A DNA stretch of 64,000 nt from Gemmatimonadota bacterium (GCA_002724575.1 PBPC01000057.1:1-64000); one strand, 5' to 3'. Shown: positions 39,441 to 49,820, numbered from the stretch's first letter. Numbers and translations are program-made. The notes: generated from the sequence alone by a model not told the origin.

Positions 39441-41071
39441 GTAACGAAATACCAAGGAGAGGTTTGATGGAGATGGTGATAAAATCACGTGCGGTACACG
39501 CTGGACTCGTTTTGATGATCATGGGTATGGGTTCGACACCAAGAGACCTTGATGCACAACGCTTAGCGACCGAAGACCCAGTACTCCAGGGCATTTGGGA
39601 TCAGGCAATTGATAACTCACACTTCGAGAGCTTAGCGCAGTCACTGCTTGACTCAATAGGACCTCGCTTGACTGCTTCACCAGGGATGGAAATGGCTCAG
39701 GACTGGGCTGTTCAAGTGCTCAGGAGCTGGGGTATCGAAGCACGTATGGAGCGTTACGGGACATGGGAGGGTTGGAATCGAGGGCCAAGTCATGTGGACC
39801 TGATTTCTCCCCGTGTACGTTCACTTGAGGGTCGGATTCTAGCTTGGAGCCCTGGTACGGACGGACGTCCGATCAATGCTAGGGTTACGTATGTGCCTGA
39901 CATTCGCTCTCCTGATGATTGGCAATCTTTTCTGGCTACAGTAAATGACAAGTGGGTGATGCTCTCATTTCCAGAACCGACGTGTCGGGCGAATGAACAG
40001 TGGACAGAGTTTGCTATGCCTGGATCCGCGGAGCGAATGGCCGAAGATAGAGCTAACGGCCAACAAGCTTGGAACAGGAACCTTCAGTCTACTGGATCTG
40101 TGGATGGGCGCCGCCGGGACTTGCATGCCCAACTCGAAGCAGCCGGTGCAGCCGGTATCATCACCTCCCAGTGGCCAGGCTCATATGGTACGACAAGGGT
40201 TTTTAATGCGTATAACAGAGATACTCCAACATTTGAGTTATCCTGCGAGGACTACGGTTTGGTGTATCGCCTCACTAAGAATGGACAGGACCCGGTACTT
40301 CGTTTGACCGCTGAGGCAGAGAATCTTGGGGAAGTGCCGGTATACAATGTGATTGGTGAGATTCCGGGAACTGAGATCCCGGATGAGTATGTCATGCTTT
40401 CAGCCCACTATGACTCGTGGGAAGGTGGCTCTGGGGCGACAGATAATGGAAGCGGCTCTCTCCTTATGCTCGAGACAATGCGGATTCTCAAAGAGGTCTA
40501 TCCGAACCCGAAGAGAACGATCTTGATTGGTTTATGGAGTGGTGAAGAACAGGGCCTCAATGGTTCGAGGGCTTTCACGGAGGATCATCCCGAAATTGTC
40601 GAAGGGCTGCAAGCGCTATTCAATCAAGACAATGGTACCGGGCGAATCGTAAATCTTTCTGCACAGGGCTTCATCGAAGCTGGAGCGTCTTTAGCAAACT
40701 GGTTGTCACATGTTCCTGCCGAAGTTGCAGGTAACGTCAATCTCAATATACCTGGAAACCCAGGAGGCGGCGGGTCAGATTACGCTTCATTTGTCTGCCA
40801 CGGTGCTCCCGCGTTCAACCTAGGGGCACTTTCCTGGGACTACAGTTCCCATACTTGGCATACACACCGTGATACCTTCGATAAGCTTATATTCGACGAT
40901 CTTAAGAACAATGCAGTTCTGGCAGCTTCACTGGTGTACCTGGCTTCTGAAGACAACGAAAAGGTCAGTCGGGAGAGGCGGACGGTGATGGGTGGTCGTG
41001 GCGGAAGGACGGCCCAGTGGCCGACTTGCACTCCGGCAACACGAAGCTCACGCGACAGCTCAAGGATGTGA
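39437..41071 (+). CDS. M28 family metallopeptidase
   Basis: VMLSAHYDSWEGGSGATDNGSGSLLMLETMR, LIGLWSGEEQGLNGS, THRDTFDKL; GTG start overlaps P1 peptidase stop. Confidence 0.88.
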   Translation: MSNEIPRRGLMEMVIKSRAVHAGLVLMIMGMGSTPRDLDAQRLATEDPVLQGIWDQAIDNSHFESLAQSLLDSIGPRLTASPGMEMAQDWAVQVLRSWGIEARMERYGTWEGWNRGPSHVDLISPRVRSLEGRILAWSPGTDGRPINARVTYVPDIRSPDDWQSFLATVNDKWVMLSFPEPTCRANEQWTEFAMPGSAERMAEDRANGQQAWNRNLQSTGSVDGRRRDLHAQLEAAGAAGIITSQWPGSYGTTRVFNAYNRDTPTFELSCEDYGLVYRLTKNGQDPVLRLTAEAENLGEVPVYNVIGEIPGTEIPDEYVMLSAHYDSWEGGSGATDNGSGSLLMLETMRILKEVYPNPKRTILIGLWSGEEQGLNGSRAFTEDHPEIVEGLQALFNQDNGTGRIVNLSAQGFIEAGASLANWLSHVPAEVAGNVNLNIPGNPGGGGSDYASFVCHGAPAFNLGALSWDYSSHTWHTHRDTFDKLIFDDLKNNAVLAASLVYLASEDNEKVSRERRTVMGGRGGRTAQWPTCTPATRSSRDSSRM

Positions 41072-41078
41072 TTCTGAT

Positions 41079-42527
41079 ATGAGTACGATGGTCCAAAATT
41101 ATGTTGGAGGCGAGTGGTGTGGGGTATCGCACTCGGAGACTCTTACCGTAACCAACCCTGCCTCAGGTGGAGAGATTGGGCGTGTGCCGTTGTCCACTGG
41201 CACTGATGTCGATAAAGCCGTTCAGGCGGCAAAAACTGCTTATCCAGGTTGGCGTTCTACTCCATCACCTGAAAGGGCTAGGGTCCTCTTCCGACTCAAG
41301 GCACTACTGGATGAACATAAGGAAGATTTGGCGCAGTTGCTCACAACAGAGCACGGAAAAGTCATTGCGGAAACGCGCGGTGAGATTCAGAGAGGTATCG
41401 AAAATGTCGAGCACGCTTGTGGGATACCATCTCTCATGATGGGGGATACCGTTGAGCAGATCGCCGACGGTATAGATAGTGCATCGTGGCGCCAACCAAT
41501 CGGTGTCTTCGGTGTCATTACCCCTTACAATTTTCCAGTAATGATTCCTCTCTGGTTTTGGCCATACGCTGTGGCAACTGGGAATACCGTGGTCCTCAAG
41601 CCCAGTGAACAAGATCCACTAACACATCAAAAGATCATTGATCTAGTGGAGGAAGCTGGGCTCCCTCCAGGTGTGTTGAATGTCGTGCACGGTGGGCAAG
41701 AGAGTGTTGAGGCAATTTGTGACCATCCTGATATCGCTGGAGTATCGTTTGTTGGCTCTAGCAGAGTGGCAGAGATCGTTTATAAACGAGCTTCTGCTGC
41801 TGGGAAGCGGGTCCAGTCGCTTGGTGGAGCCAAGAATTACATGATCGTATTACCAGACGCTGATATGGACGTCGCACTAGATGCTTGTGCTGGTTCAATT
41901 TTTGGTTCTACGGGTCAGCGTTGCCTAGCAGGCAGCGTGATTGTGGGTGTGGGGGACGCTCATACTGAGATTCGAGATAGAATGCTGGATACCGCGTCTT
42001 CAATTCGGCTTGGTGATGGCCTTCAGGAGACTACGGATATGGGTCCGGTGATTTCTGCAGCACACCGCGATCGTGTTGTTTCCTTTATTGATCAAGGGGT
42101 AGCTGACGGAGCAAAACTTTCGCTCGATGGGCGGAGTGCCACTGTGGAAGGCCTAGAAAATGGGTACTGGGTTGGACCTACAGTTTTTGAAGATGTCTCA
42201 CCGGATCTCTCAATAGCGACAGAGGAGATTTTTGGACCGGTTGCCGGCATCAACAGGGCGAGGGATGTCGATGAGGCTGTTGGCATGATGCATGCCAGCT
42301 TGTTCGGGAACGCATGTTCGATTTTTACAACGAGTGGCAAGGCTGCCAGAGAGTTCCGGTACCAAGCAGGCATTAGCATGATTGGTATCAATATTGGTGT
42401 GGCTGCACCCATGGCTTTCTTTCCGTTCGGTGGCTCAAAGAATTCCTTCTTCGGAGATCTGAAGGCGCAGGGTAAAGATGCTATTTCCTTCTTCACCGAT
42501 CAGCGAGTTGTGATATCACGTTGGTAG
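41079..42527 (+). CDS. mmsA: CoA-acylating methylmalonate-semialdehyde dehydrogenase
   Basis: NYVGGEW, GVITPYNFPVMIPLWFWPYA, FGSTGQRCLAGSVIV (catalytic Cys), FPFGGSKNSFFGDLKAQGKDAISFFT. Start refined to 41079. Confidence 0.9.
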   Translation: MSTMVQNYVGGEWCGVSHSETLTVTNPASGGEIGRVPLSTGTDVDKAVQAAKTAYPGWRSTPSPERARVLFRLKALLDEHKEDLAQLLTTEHGKVIAETRGEIQRGIENVEHACGIPSLMMGDTVEQIADGIDSASWRQPIGVFGVITPYNFPVMIPLWFWPYAVATGNTVVLKPSEQDPLTHQKIIDLVEEAGLPPGVLNVVHGGQESVEAICDHPDIAGVSFVGSSRVAEIVYKRASAAGKRVQSLGGAKNYMIVLPDADMDVALDACAGSIFGSTGQRCLAGSVIVGVGDAHTEIRDRMLDTASSIRLGDGLQETTDMGPVISAAHRDRVVSFIDQGVADGAKLSLDGRSATVEGLENGYWVGPTVFEDVSPDLSIATEEIFGPVAGINRARDVDEAVGMMHASLFGNACSIFTTSGKAAREFRYQAGISMIGINIGVAAPMAFFPFGGSKNSFFGDLKAQGKDAISFFTDQRVVISRW

Positions 42528-42563
42528 ATTGATGCCGCTGATCAAGACCTCAGTAAAAGCACT

Positions 42564-43880
42564 ATGAATCCAACTGCAACCTCAGCCGTTTTGGGCCCAG
42601 ACATTATTGCTGGACAGCAGGAATACCTCCTCCCGTCCATGCTGCATCTCTACTCCGAACCGCTCTGCCTGACAGAAGGACAGGGTGTTCGTGTCCGGGA
42701 TGAGAATGGCAGCGAGTACCTTGACCTTTTCAGTGGAATCTTGACCACCTCAGTAGGTCATTGCCACCCGCGCGTTGTTGATGCAATGACTGATCAAATG
42801 GGTCGCCTGGGTCATGTTTCGACACTCTACGCGAATGCCCCCCAAGTGGAAGCTGCGCAAAAGATAGCGAACATTGCGCCGGGAGATCTCAAGCGAACGT
42901 TCTTCACTAATTCAGGGACGGAGGCAATTGAAACAGCCTTAATGATGGCCTCTCTGGCAACTGGACGAACCGAAATCGTAGGGCTGCGTGTTGCATATCA
43001 TGGTCGTTCGTATATGGCTACGAGCGTAACTGCTCATTCAGGATGGAGACCACTAGCAACCCCCGTGGCTGGCATTAAACACGCCAAATCCCCCAATACC
43101 TACCGTTGTCCTTTCAAACAGCCTTGTGACGACTCGTGTGTGAACAAGTTTGTGGAAGACCTTGAAGAGGTCATCATCACGACAACAAATGGTCGTCCGG
43201 CAGCGTTTATCGCCGAAAGCATTATGGGTGTGGCAGGCTACGTTGTTCCGCCTTCCGGCTATTTTCAGAAAGCTGCCGAGGTGATTCGTCATTATGGTGG
43301 CCTCCTGATTATCGACGAAGTTCAGGCAGGCTTCGGTAGGACCGGAAAGCACTGGTTCGGTATAGAGCATTGGGGTGTCGAACCGGATATCATGGTTATG
43401 GCAAAAGGTATCGCGAATGGGGCTCCTGTAGGTGCTACTATAACGACCGATGAGATCGCGCACGCCTGGAAGGGTAAAACGATTTCAACGTTCGGAGGCA
43501 CTCCTGTATCCATGGCCGCTCTCTGTGCTACACAGGACGTGCTTCGAGAGGAAGCAGCACCGGAAAATGCTTTTGCGCGAGGTGAGGAACTGCGTGCAGC
43601 TCTGATCGATATCCAAGAACGACATCCATGGGTTGGTGATGTTCGAGGTATGGGCTTGATGCAGGCCATGGAGATCGTGAAAGATCCAGAGACGAAAGAA
43701 CCGGATACAGAACGCACGGCAGCCCTGCTGGCTGCAACCAGAGATGAGGGCCTACTAATTGGCCAGGGTGGACTTAACGGTACCGTCATTAGGCTCGGCC
43801 CATCACTGCTGATCACCGCTGATGAAATTGCTGAAGGTATGGAGAAATTAGGGAGGGCTTGCGACAAGGTGGGATCGTGA
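42564..43880 (+). CDS. Class III PLP aminotransferase (AGXT2 / beta-amino acid aminotransferase-like)
   Basis: FFTNSGTEAIETALMMA, LLIIDEVQAGFGRTGKHWFG, DIMVMAKGIANGAPVGA (PLP Lys). Confidence 0.88.
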   Translation: MNPTATSAVLGPDIIAGQQEYLLPSMLHLYSEPLCLTEGQGVRVRDENGSEYLDLFSGILTTSVGHCHPRVVDAMTDQMGRLGHVSTLYANAPQVEAAQKIANIAPGDLKRTFFTNSGTEAIETALMMASLATGRTEIVGLRVAYHGRSYMATSVTAHSGWRPLATPVAGIKHAKSPNTYRCPFKQPCDDSCVNKFVEDLEEVIITTTNGRPAAFIAESIMGVAGYVVPPSGYFQKAAEVIRHYGGLLIIDEVQAGFGRTGKHWFGIEHWGVEPDIMVMAKGIANGAPVGATITTDEIAHAWKGKTISTFGGTPVSMAALCATQDVLREEAAPENAFARGEELRAALIDIQERHPWVGDVRGMGLMQAMEIVKDPETKEPDTERTAALLAATRDEGLLIGQGGLNGTVIRLGPSLLITADEIAEGMEKLGRACDKVGS

Positions 43881-44029
43881 TGTCAAGCCTACCGATTGAT
43901 GCATGGATCCTTCTTTTTTGTGCTGTGGGGCTGGGTCTCGGACTCGAAGTTGCATTCTATAGAGCCCAGAAGCGCCACATCACATCAAGGCATCGAGAGA
44001 CGAATCAAGATGAGATCGGGCCTGGATGA
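43880..44029 (+). CDS. 49-aa single-TM microprotein, possibly transporter-associated
   Basis: MSSLPIDAWILLFCAVGLGLGLEVAFYRAQKRHITSRHRETNQDEIGPG*; ATGA overlaps with both the upstream aminotransferase stop and the downstream symporter start. Not in ORF track. Confidence 0.65.
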   Translation: MSSLPIDAWILLFCAVGLGLGLEVAFYRAQKRHITSRHRETNQDEIGPG

Positions 44030-45504
44030 CCTCTGTCACGGTTATCTCTGTCCTCGTTGGTTACGCTTTTATCCTCCTTGGGATTGCCTTCTGGGGTAGC
44101 AAAGAATCTCGAGATCTCAAAGGATACTACGTTGCGGGCAAGCGTCTGCCCGCTTGGGTGATCGCCTTTAGCTCCAATGCTACAGGGGAAAGTGCTTGGC
44201 TCCTGTTGGGTCTAACAGGTATGGGTTACGCGATTGGTGTCCACGCTTTTTGGGTTATTCTCGGGGAAGTGTTGGGTGTTGCTTCCGCATGGGTCTGGGT
44301 TGCTCGACCGTTCAAGGAATACACGGATCGCTTCGACTCGATCACTGTGCCTGATTATCTCACGGTTCGGTTTCGAGATAAGAGTCATATTTTCCGTTGG
44401 ATCTCGGCAATCATTATTCTGAGCATGGTGATGGCGTATACAGCCGCACAACTAACGGGATCTGGTAAGGCTTTTGATTCTTTTCTCGGTACCGGCTACA
44501 CAGAAGGTGTTTGGATTGGCCTAGTCATCGTCCTATTCTATACGACGGTTGGTGGATTCAAGGCAGTAGCTTATTCGGACTTCTTACAAGGCATCCTGAT
44601 GCTCGGATGCCTGATTGCTCTTCCTATCGTGGGCATTGCTGCTGCTGGTGGTTGGAGTGAGATGATTACAGGGTTGGCAGCTGCAGACCCTGCATTACTC
44701 CGACCAATGGGCCAGTTTGGTTTTGGCGCGGCCGGTATAGCAAGCGCATTCGGATTTGTCGCGATTGGGTTTGCCTTCCTAGGCTCTCCACAGCTCCTGA
44801 CCAGATTCATGGCAGCGCGTGACCAGAAGCAGATTGTTGAAGGAGGCTTCTGGGCAGTGCTCTGTGTCATTGGCTTTGATGTTGGGGCGGTCCTTGGAGG
44901 AATGTCGGGACGCACGCTATTCCCTGGATTAGCAGATCCGGAGACGATTTTGCCGGAGATGAGCGCAACCCTCTTCCCAGCTTTCTTTACAGGAATTTTT
45001 CTTGTAGTCGTGCTTGCTGCGATCATGTCGACAGTCGACTCACTCCTCCTTCTCGCATCGTCCGCAGTCGTTAGGGACATCGTCCAGAAAGCGATGGGGA
45101 TCCGAGCTTCGGAGCGCACATTATCAAATCTAGCGCGAGGGGTAACGGTCTTGATCGGGGTGGTGGGGCTAGTGGTGGCACTGACTGAACCGGCATCTAT
45201 CTTCTACTTCGTACTATTCGCTTGGTCCGGCATCGCATGTGCCTTCACGCCGGTAGTTCTCTGCTCACTTTTCTGGAAGAGAACTACCAAACTTGGAGCT
45301 ATAGCCGGGATGATAGGCGGGTTCGTAGTGACGGTCGTATGGACGATCTGGTTTAAGGAAAGATTCTACGACCTCTACGAGATGATCCCGGGTTTTATAG
45401 CGGGATTTGTATGCACGATTTCAGTGAGCTTGATGACTGAATGTGAGAGGGATATAGCTGACGAAGTTGACTCAGTGCGGAGGGCTGTGGGTCCAGTTTT
45501 TTGA
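44026..45504 (+). CDS. Sodium:solute symporter (SSS family, PutP-like)
   Basis: SSNATGESAWLLLGLTGMGYAIG, GGFKAVAYSDFLQGILM, AAIMSTVDSLLLLASSAVVRDI. Confidence 0.9.
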   Translation: MTSVTVISVLVGYAFILLGIAFWGSKESRDLKGYYVAGKRLPAWVIAFSSNATGESAWLLLGLTGMGYAIGVHAFWVILGEVLGVASAWVWVARPFKEYTDRFDSITVPDYLTVRFRDKSHIFRWISAIIILSMVMAYTAAQLTGSGKAFDSFLGTGYTEGVWIGLVIVLFYTTVGGFKAVAYSDFLQGILMLGCLIALPIVGIAAAGGWSEMITGLAAADPALLRPMGQFGFGAAGIASAFGFVAIGFAFLGSPQLLTRFMAARDQKQIVEGGFWAVLCVIGFDVGAVLGGMSGRTLFPGLADPETILPEMSATLFPAFFTGIFLVVVLAAIMSTVDSLLLLASSAVVRDIVQKAMGIRASERTLSNLARGVTVLIGVVGLVVALTEPASIFYFVLFAWSGIACAFTPVVLCSLFWKRTTKLGAIAGMIGGFVVTVVWTIWFKERFYDLYEMIPGFIAGFVCTISVSLMTECERDIADEVDSVRRAVGPVF

Positions 45505-45648
45505 GTTCCGGATGGAATGTTTTATGTCGAGATCAAGTATCGCAGTCGGTCTGCTTGCTCACTCCTTTTATGGCTTGAGTGAAGACAGTGCGATACGATC
45601 TGATTGGATCAAGAAAAATGGATAAGAATCACTCGCAGGAGGCACGAG

Positions 45649-47319
45649 ATGGCTGACGTCAGTAGAAAGGATTTCCTGGGACTTAGCACTGTTGCTGCTG
45701 CGGGGTTGGCGAGCGGGTGCGCACCGATAGCAGATTTGGGAAATGTGAGAGCTGATCTTGTCGTCATCGGGGGTAGGGTGCTCACTCAGGATCCCGATCA
45801 GCCAGTCGCGGAAGCCTTCGCTCTAAAGGCTGGACGTTTTATGGCAGTTGGTTCAAATGAAGACATCCAAAATCTCCAGTCTGTGAATACTGAAGTGATT
45901 GATGCTTCTGGAATGACGGTGTTGCCGGGATTTATAGACGCACATTCTCATCCGTCTAGCGCGGGCTTAAACGCACTCAAGAATGTAAACACTAACCTCG
46001 GCAGTGTTGCTCGGATCCAGGATGCTCTGAGCCAGCGGGCAGCCAACACTCCGCCCGGTGAGTGGATTGTCGGTTACATGTACGATGATACAAAGCAGGA
46101 AGAGGGGCGTCCGTTAAACCGTGTAGACCTTGATGCGGTAAGCAGCGAACACCCCATCATGGTTGGACATCGTGGCGGCCACACAGGTGTATACAACTCG
46201 AAGGCGTTTGAAGTAGCAGGTATCACGGTCAACACCCCGGACCCGTTTGGAGGTCACTTCTATCGTGAGGGTGGTGAACTCACAGGGAAGGTTGCTGAGC
46301 GCGCGCGCGGTGCGTTCAATGTGCCGTCAGGGTCAACGCGTGAAGAACGTGCAGATGGGGTCTCTGTGATTTGCAAAGAAATGAATGCGACGGGGCTTAC
46401 ATCGGTTCATCAGGCAGGTACGGGATCAACAGCGTTCGTTGCCTATCAGGATGCCAGAGACGAGGGCAATCTGTCATTACGCATGAATTTGATGGCTAGA
46501 GGTGGGACCTTCCCGGCCCTTCAATCAGCGGGGATTCGCACCGGGGTTGGGGACGAGTGGATTCGTATTGGCCCAGTAAAATTCTCCGCTGACGGTTCGG
46601 CCTCTGAACGCACTATGGCAATGAGCACTCCATATGCGGGTCGCCCAGATGATTTTGGTATCCTGACGATGACTCAAGAAGAGATCCACGAGGTTGTCGA
46701 AGAAGCTCACCGGTCTGGATGGCAGATTGCCATCCATGCCAATGGTGATGTCACAATCGATATGGTCCTGAATGCGTATGAACGGATACAACGCGAGTAT
46801 CCTCGTCAGGATACACGTCACCGGCTTGAGCACTGCTCCTTAGTGAATCCGACACTGCTGCAGCGCATAGCCAACGGTGGTTATATCCCCGCGCCATTCT
46901 ACACCTATGCTCACTATCATGGTGAGAAATGGATCGAATACGGTGAAGAAAAAATGGAGTGGATGTTTGCTCACAAGTCTTTTATCGAGTCTGGAATTCC
47001 GGTCGCTCCGGCTTCTGACCATTCCCCCGGACCCTATGAGCCACTGATGGCGATACAAAGTATGGTGACCCGCAAAGATTTTTCTGGCCGAGTCTGGGGC
47101 CCAAGCCAGAGGATCACCGTCGACGAAGCCCTGAAAATCTGTACGGTGAATGGGGCGTACGCATCGTTTGAAGAGAACGAGAAGGGTACGATTACCGCTG
47201 GCAAGTTGGCTGACTTCGTGATCATTGCGGAAGACCCTCATGAAGTAGATCCGGATCTGATCAAGGAAATTCAGGTTATCAGGACTGTGCTTGGTGGCAG
47301 GACAGTGCACGAGGCTTGA
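45649..47319 (+). CDS. Amidohydrolase family protein (YtcJ-like), exported
   Basis: VLPGFIDAHSHPSSAG, WQIAIHANGDVTIDMVLNAYER, PVAPASDHSPGPYEP; Tat/lipoprotein-like leader RKDFLGLSTVAAAGLASGC. Start refined to 45649. Confidence 0.88.
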   Translation: MADVSRKDFLGLSTVAAAGLASGCAPIADLGNVRADLVVIGGRVLTQDPDQPVAEAFALKAGRFMAVGSNEDIQNLQSVNTEVIDASGMTVLPGFIDAHSHPSSAGLNALKNVNTNLGSVARIQDALSQRAANTPPGEWIVGYMYDDTKQEEGRPLNRVDLDAVSSEHPIMVGHRGGHTGVYNSKAFEVAGITVNTPDPFGGHFYREGGELTGKVAERARGAFNVPSGSTREERADGVSVICKEMNATGLTSVHQAGTGSTAFVAYQDARDEGNLSLRMNLMARGGTFPALQSAGIRTGVGDEWIRIGPVKFSADGSASERTMAMSTPYAGRPDDFGILTMTQEEIHEVVEEAHRSGWQIAIHANGDVTIDMVLNAYERIQREYPRQDTRHRLEHCSLVNPTLLQRIANGGYIPAPFYTYAHYHGEKWIEYGEEKMEWMFAHKSFIESGIPVAPASDHSPGPYEPLMAIQSMVTRKDFSGRVWGPSQRITVDEALKICTVNGAYASFEENEKGTITAGKLADFVIIAEDPHEVDPDLIKEIQVIRTVLGGRTVHEA

Positions 47320-47353
47320 AGGCAGGTTTCTGCTTACCAGACATCTTAACCAA

Positions 47354-48652
47354 ATGAGTGATAAGCTTTCCGGAAAAGTAATTAGGGATCCTCTGTGGAA
47401 TACGATCAGACTTGACCCTATAGCAGCCCAGATCGTTGATACTGTGGAGTTCCAGCGCCTACGCTACATACGGCAATTGGGCTTTACTCATCTGGTCTAT
47501 CCTGGTGCGACACATACGCGGTTTGACCATGCACTGGGTGTTTACCACCTCACGACTGTCGCCTTAGATCGGATTCGAGAGAATCCAAGAACCCCATCGG
47601 AAGTATTGCAGGATGGTCATCTCATTCCTTATGCGGCGCTACTTCATGACATTGGCCACTATCCGTTTTCGCATGCACTAGAGGAACTAGAAGCGGAGTA
47701 TGTCCCGACCCACCACGAGGAGGTTAGTGAACAGTTCTTGGCATCCCCCTCTCTACGGGATGCCCTAGTCCCTCTTGGGTCCAGTGCTCCTGACCTGCTT
47801 TTAGAGTTGATCTCTGGTAAGAGTGAAATTCCTTTGCGGGGCCTAGTAAGCGGAGCTCTTGATTTGGATAAGATGGAATACCTCCGCAGAGATGCTCATT
47901 TTTCCGGTGTGCCTTACGGTGAAGTCGACGTTTCTCGGATATTACAGGGGCTTGCCTTGTTACGTGATCCGGAGTCTGGTCAGTATGAGGTGGGAGTTCA
48001 TGAGAAAGCAGTGGCCGCCTTAGAATCTCTTCTGTTTGCGAAGTACCAGATGTTTCGCAATGTCTACTGGCATCATGCTGTAAGGGCCGCAACTGTTCTC
48101 TACAAGAGAATTGTTGAAGAAGCGGTAGACAGCGGCCTCCTTGTTGCTAATGAACTTGTTGGGCCAACTGACGAAGAACTCTTGCATGAGATTAGTCGCC
48201 GAGCACATGAAGCTGATGGTGAAGCCGCAGAGCGTATCGGTACTCGGTGGTTGCCAGCGCTTCGCCAACGCCGGCTCCCCAAAAGGGCATTAGAATTGAA
48301 TGCAGCCGACCTTACAGGTAGACAAGTAGAAGACTGGGTGGCTAGTAGCTCACCACATAAACGTGCGATTGAAGACGATCTAGCTCTAGATCTTGATTTG
48401 GAACCCGGAGAGGTAGTTATCGATTTTCCGTCTAAGAAAGCCATGTTCCAGTTCAATGTGCTTGTTGAGCGGCGTGATGGACAAATCCAGCGGTTAGGCC
48501 TAGGAGGACTACCAGGACTACTGGATTTGCCGCGATTGGCGGATAATCTTTACACGACAGCACGCGTCCTTAGGGTTTTTACTTTCCAACAACGTGCCGT
48601 TATGGCAGACGATATTCTCGCAAGAATTACTCGACCAAATGGAACAGCCTGA
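47354..48652 (+). CDS. HD domain phosphohydrolase (dNTPase/SAMHD1-like)
   Basis: RDPLWNTIRLDPIAAQIVDTVEFQRLRYIRQLGFTHLVYPGATHTRFDHALGVYHL, LLHDIGHYPFSHALE. Start refined to 47354. Confidence 0.9.
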   Translation: MSDKLSGKVIRDPLWNTIRLDPIAAQIVDTVEFQRLRYIRQLGFTHLVYPGATHTRFDHALGVYHLTTVALDRIRENPRTPSEVLQDGHLIPYAALLHDIGHYPFSHALEELEAEYVPTHHEEVSEQFLASPSLRDALVPLGSSAPDLLLELISGKSEIPLRGLVSGALDLDKMEYLRRDAHFSGVPYGEVDVSRILQGLALLRDPESGQYEVGVHEKAVAALESLLFAKYQMFRNVYWHHAVRAATVLYKRIVEEAVDSGLLVANELVGPTDEELLHEISRRAHEADGEAAERIGTRWLPALRQRRLPKRALELNAADLTGRQVEDWVASSSPHKRAIEDDLALDLDLEPGEVVIDFPSKKAMFQFNVLVERRDGQIQRLGLGGLPGLLDLPRLADNLYTTARVLRVFTFQQRAVMADDILARITRPNGTA

Positions 48653-48820
48653 GCTGTTATGGGGTTCACTGATGGTGCCCCCTAGGAAACAGCAAACCAC
48701 TTGACATCACATAGTAATTATAGCAGCATAAATTGCTTTGCATTTCACGTTTTGCCAGGCCTCAACGATAGCCGAGACGGCTTAGTCACCTGGCTGGACT
48801 TTATCAAGAGATAGAACACG

Positions 48821-49726
48821 ATGGCCACTGCGACTCCGAGGAAGCGGAGTAAGCGACGCGGGAAAGGCAATCTCCTCTCTGGATTCGATGCCAGTGTAGA
48901 AGAACAGAGTGCCCTTGACCAATATCTTCGAGACGTCAGTCGTCATGAGCTAATCACTCCTGAGAAGGAAAAGGAGTTGGGTGCGCTCGCCCAGAAAGGC
49001 GACCAGGATGCGATCCAGGAATTGGCGCGCGCAAACCTTCGCTTCGTGATTAGTGTTGCTAAGAAGTACCAGAATCGTGGTGTGTCACTTACGGATCTCA
49101 TTCAGGAAGGAAACGTCGGATTAGTTACTGCCGCACGTAAGTTTGATCCGGAGCAGGGTGTGAAATTCATCAGCTACGCAGTCTGGTGGATTCGCCAGGC
49201 AATCTTAGCGTCACTTGCGAATCATGGGCGTGCTGTTCGTGTTCCCTTGAACCGAGCAAGTGATCTAGCACGGATTTTCAGAGAGAAAGAGCGGCTGAAG
49301 CAAGAGAAAGGTCGGGAGCCTTCGACGGAAGAGCTCGCCGAAGCTACCTATCTTACACCAGAATTGGTGGAATCTTTACAGACGCTGAACTCTGCTGAAA
49401 TTCGACTTGATGCCCCGATCGGTGACTCAGAAGACTCACAGCTTGTCGAGCGCTTCATAACTGAGGAAGCCGCAGAGCCAGAAATCGAAGTCGAGGGGCG
49501 TCTTTTAACGGAAACGATCGCGGGTGCGCTTTCCCTTCTTGAAGAGCGTGATGCAAAAGTTCTGCGGCTCTATTTCGGCCTAGAAGGTGAGCGGGAGCAT
49601 ACACTAGAGGAAATTGGCAACATGCTCGGCGTTACACGTGAACGGATTCGTCAACTCAGAGACCGAGCACTGCGTCGCTTGCGTGAAGGTGGCAAGGGTG
49701 ACGCACTGGAGTCTTTCGCGGCTTGA
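48821..49726 (+). CDS. RpoD/SigA-family RNA polymerase sigma factor (short)
   Basis: LDQYLRDVSRHELIT, DLIQEGNVGLVTAARKFDPEQGVKFISYAVWWIRQAI, HTLEEIGNMLGVTRERIRQLRDRALRRLR. Confidence 0.94.
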   Translation: MATATPRKRSKRRGKGNLLSGFDASVEEQSALDQYLRDVSRHELITPEKEKELGALAQKGDQDAIQELARANLRFVISVAKKYQNRGVSLTDLIQEGNVGLVTAARKFDPEQGVKFISYAVWWIRQAILASLANHGRAVRVPLNRASDLARIFREKERLKQEKGREPSTEELAEATYLTPELVESLQTLNSAEIRLDAPIGDSEDSQLVERFITEEAAEPEIEVEGRLLTETIAGALSLLEERDAKVLRLYFGLEGEREHTLEEIGNMLGVTRERIRQLRDRALRRLREGGKGDALESFAA

Positions 49727-49820
49727 TCTATTGGCCGGCGACACCCCGGTCAGACATGTTTTCTGTTGCCACCCTAGAAAGATTCTCCTCTCCGGCGTCT
49801 TGCATTCTAGAACTTCATAA

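Noticed and set aside
48701-48729. TTGACA-based promoter before the second sigma factor gene
   Set aside because: The -35 box is exact but no good -10 hexamer occurs at 16-18 bp spacing, so not listed as a feature.
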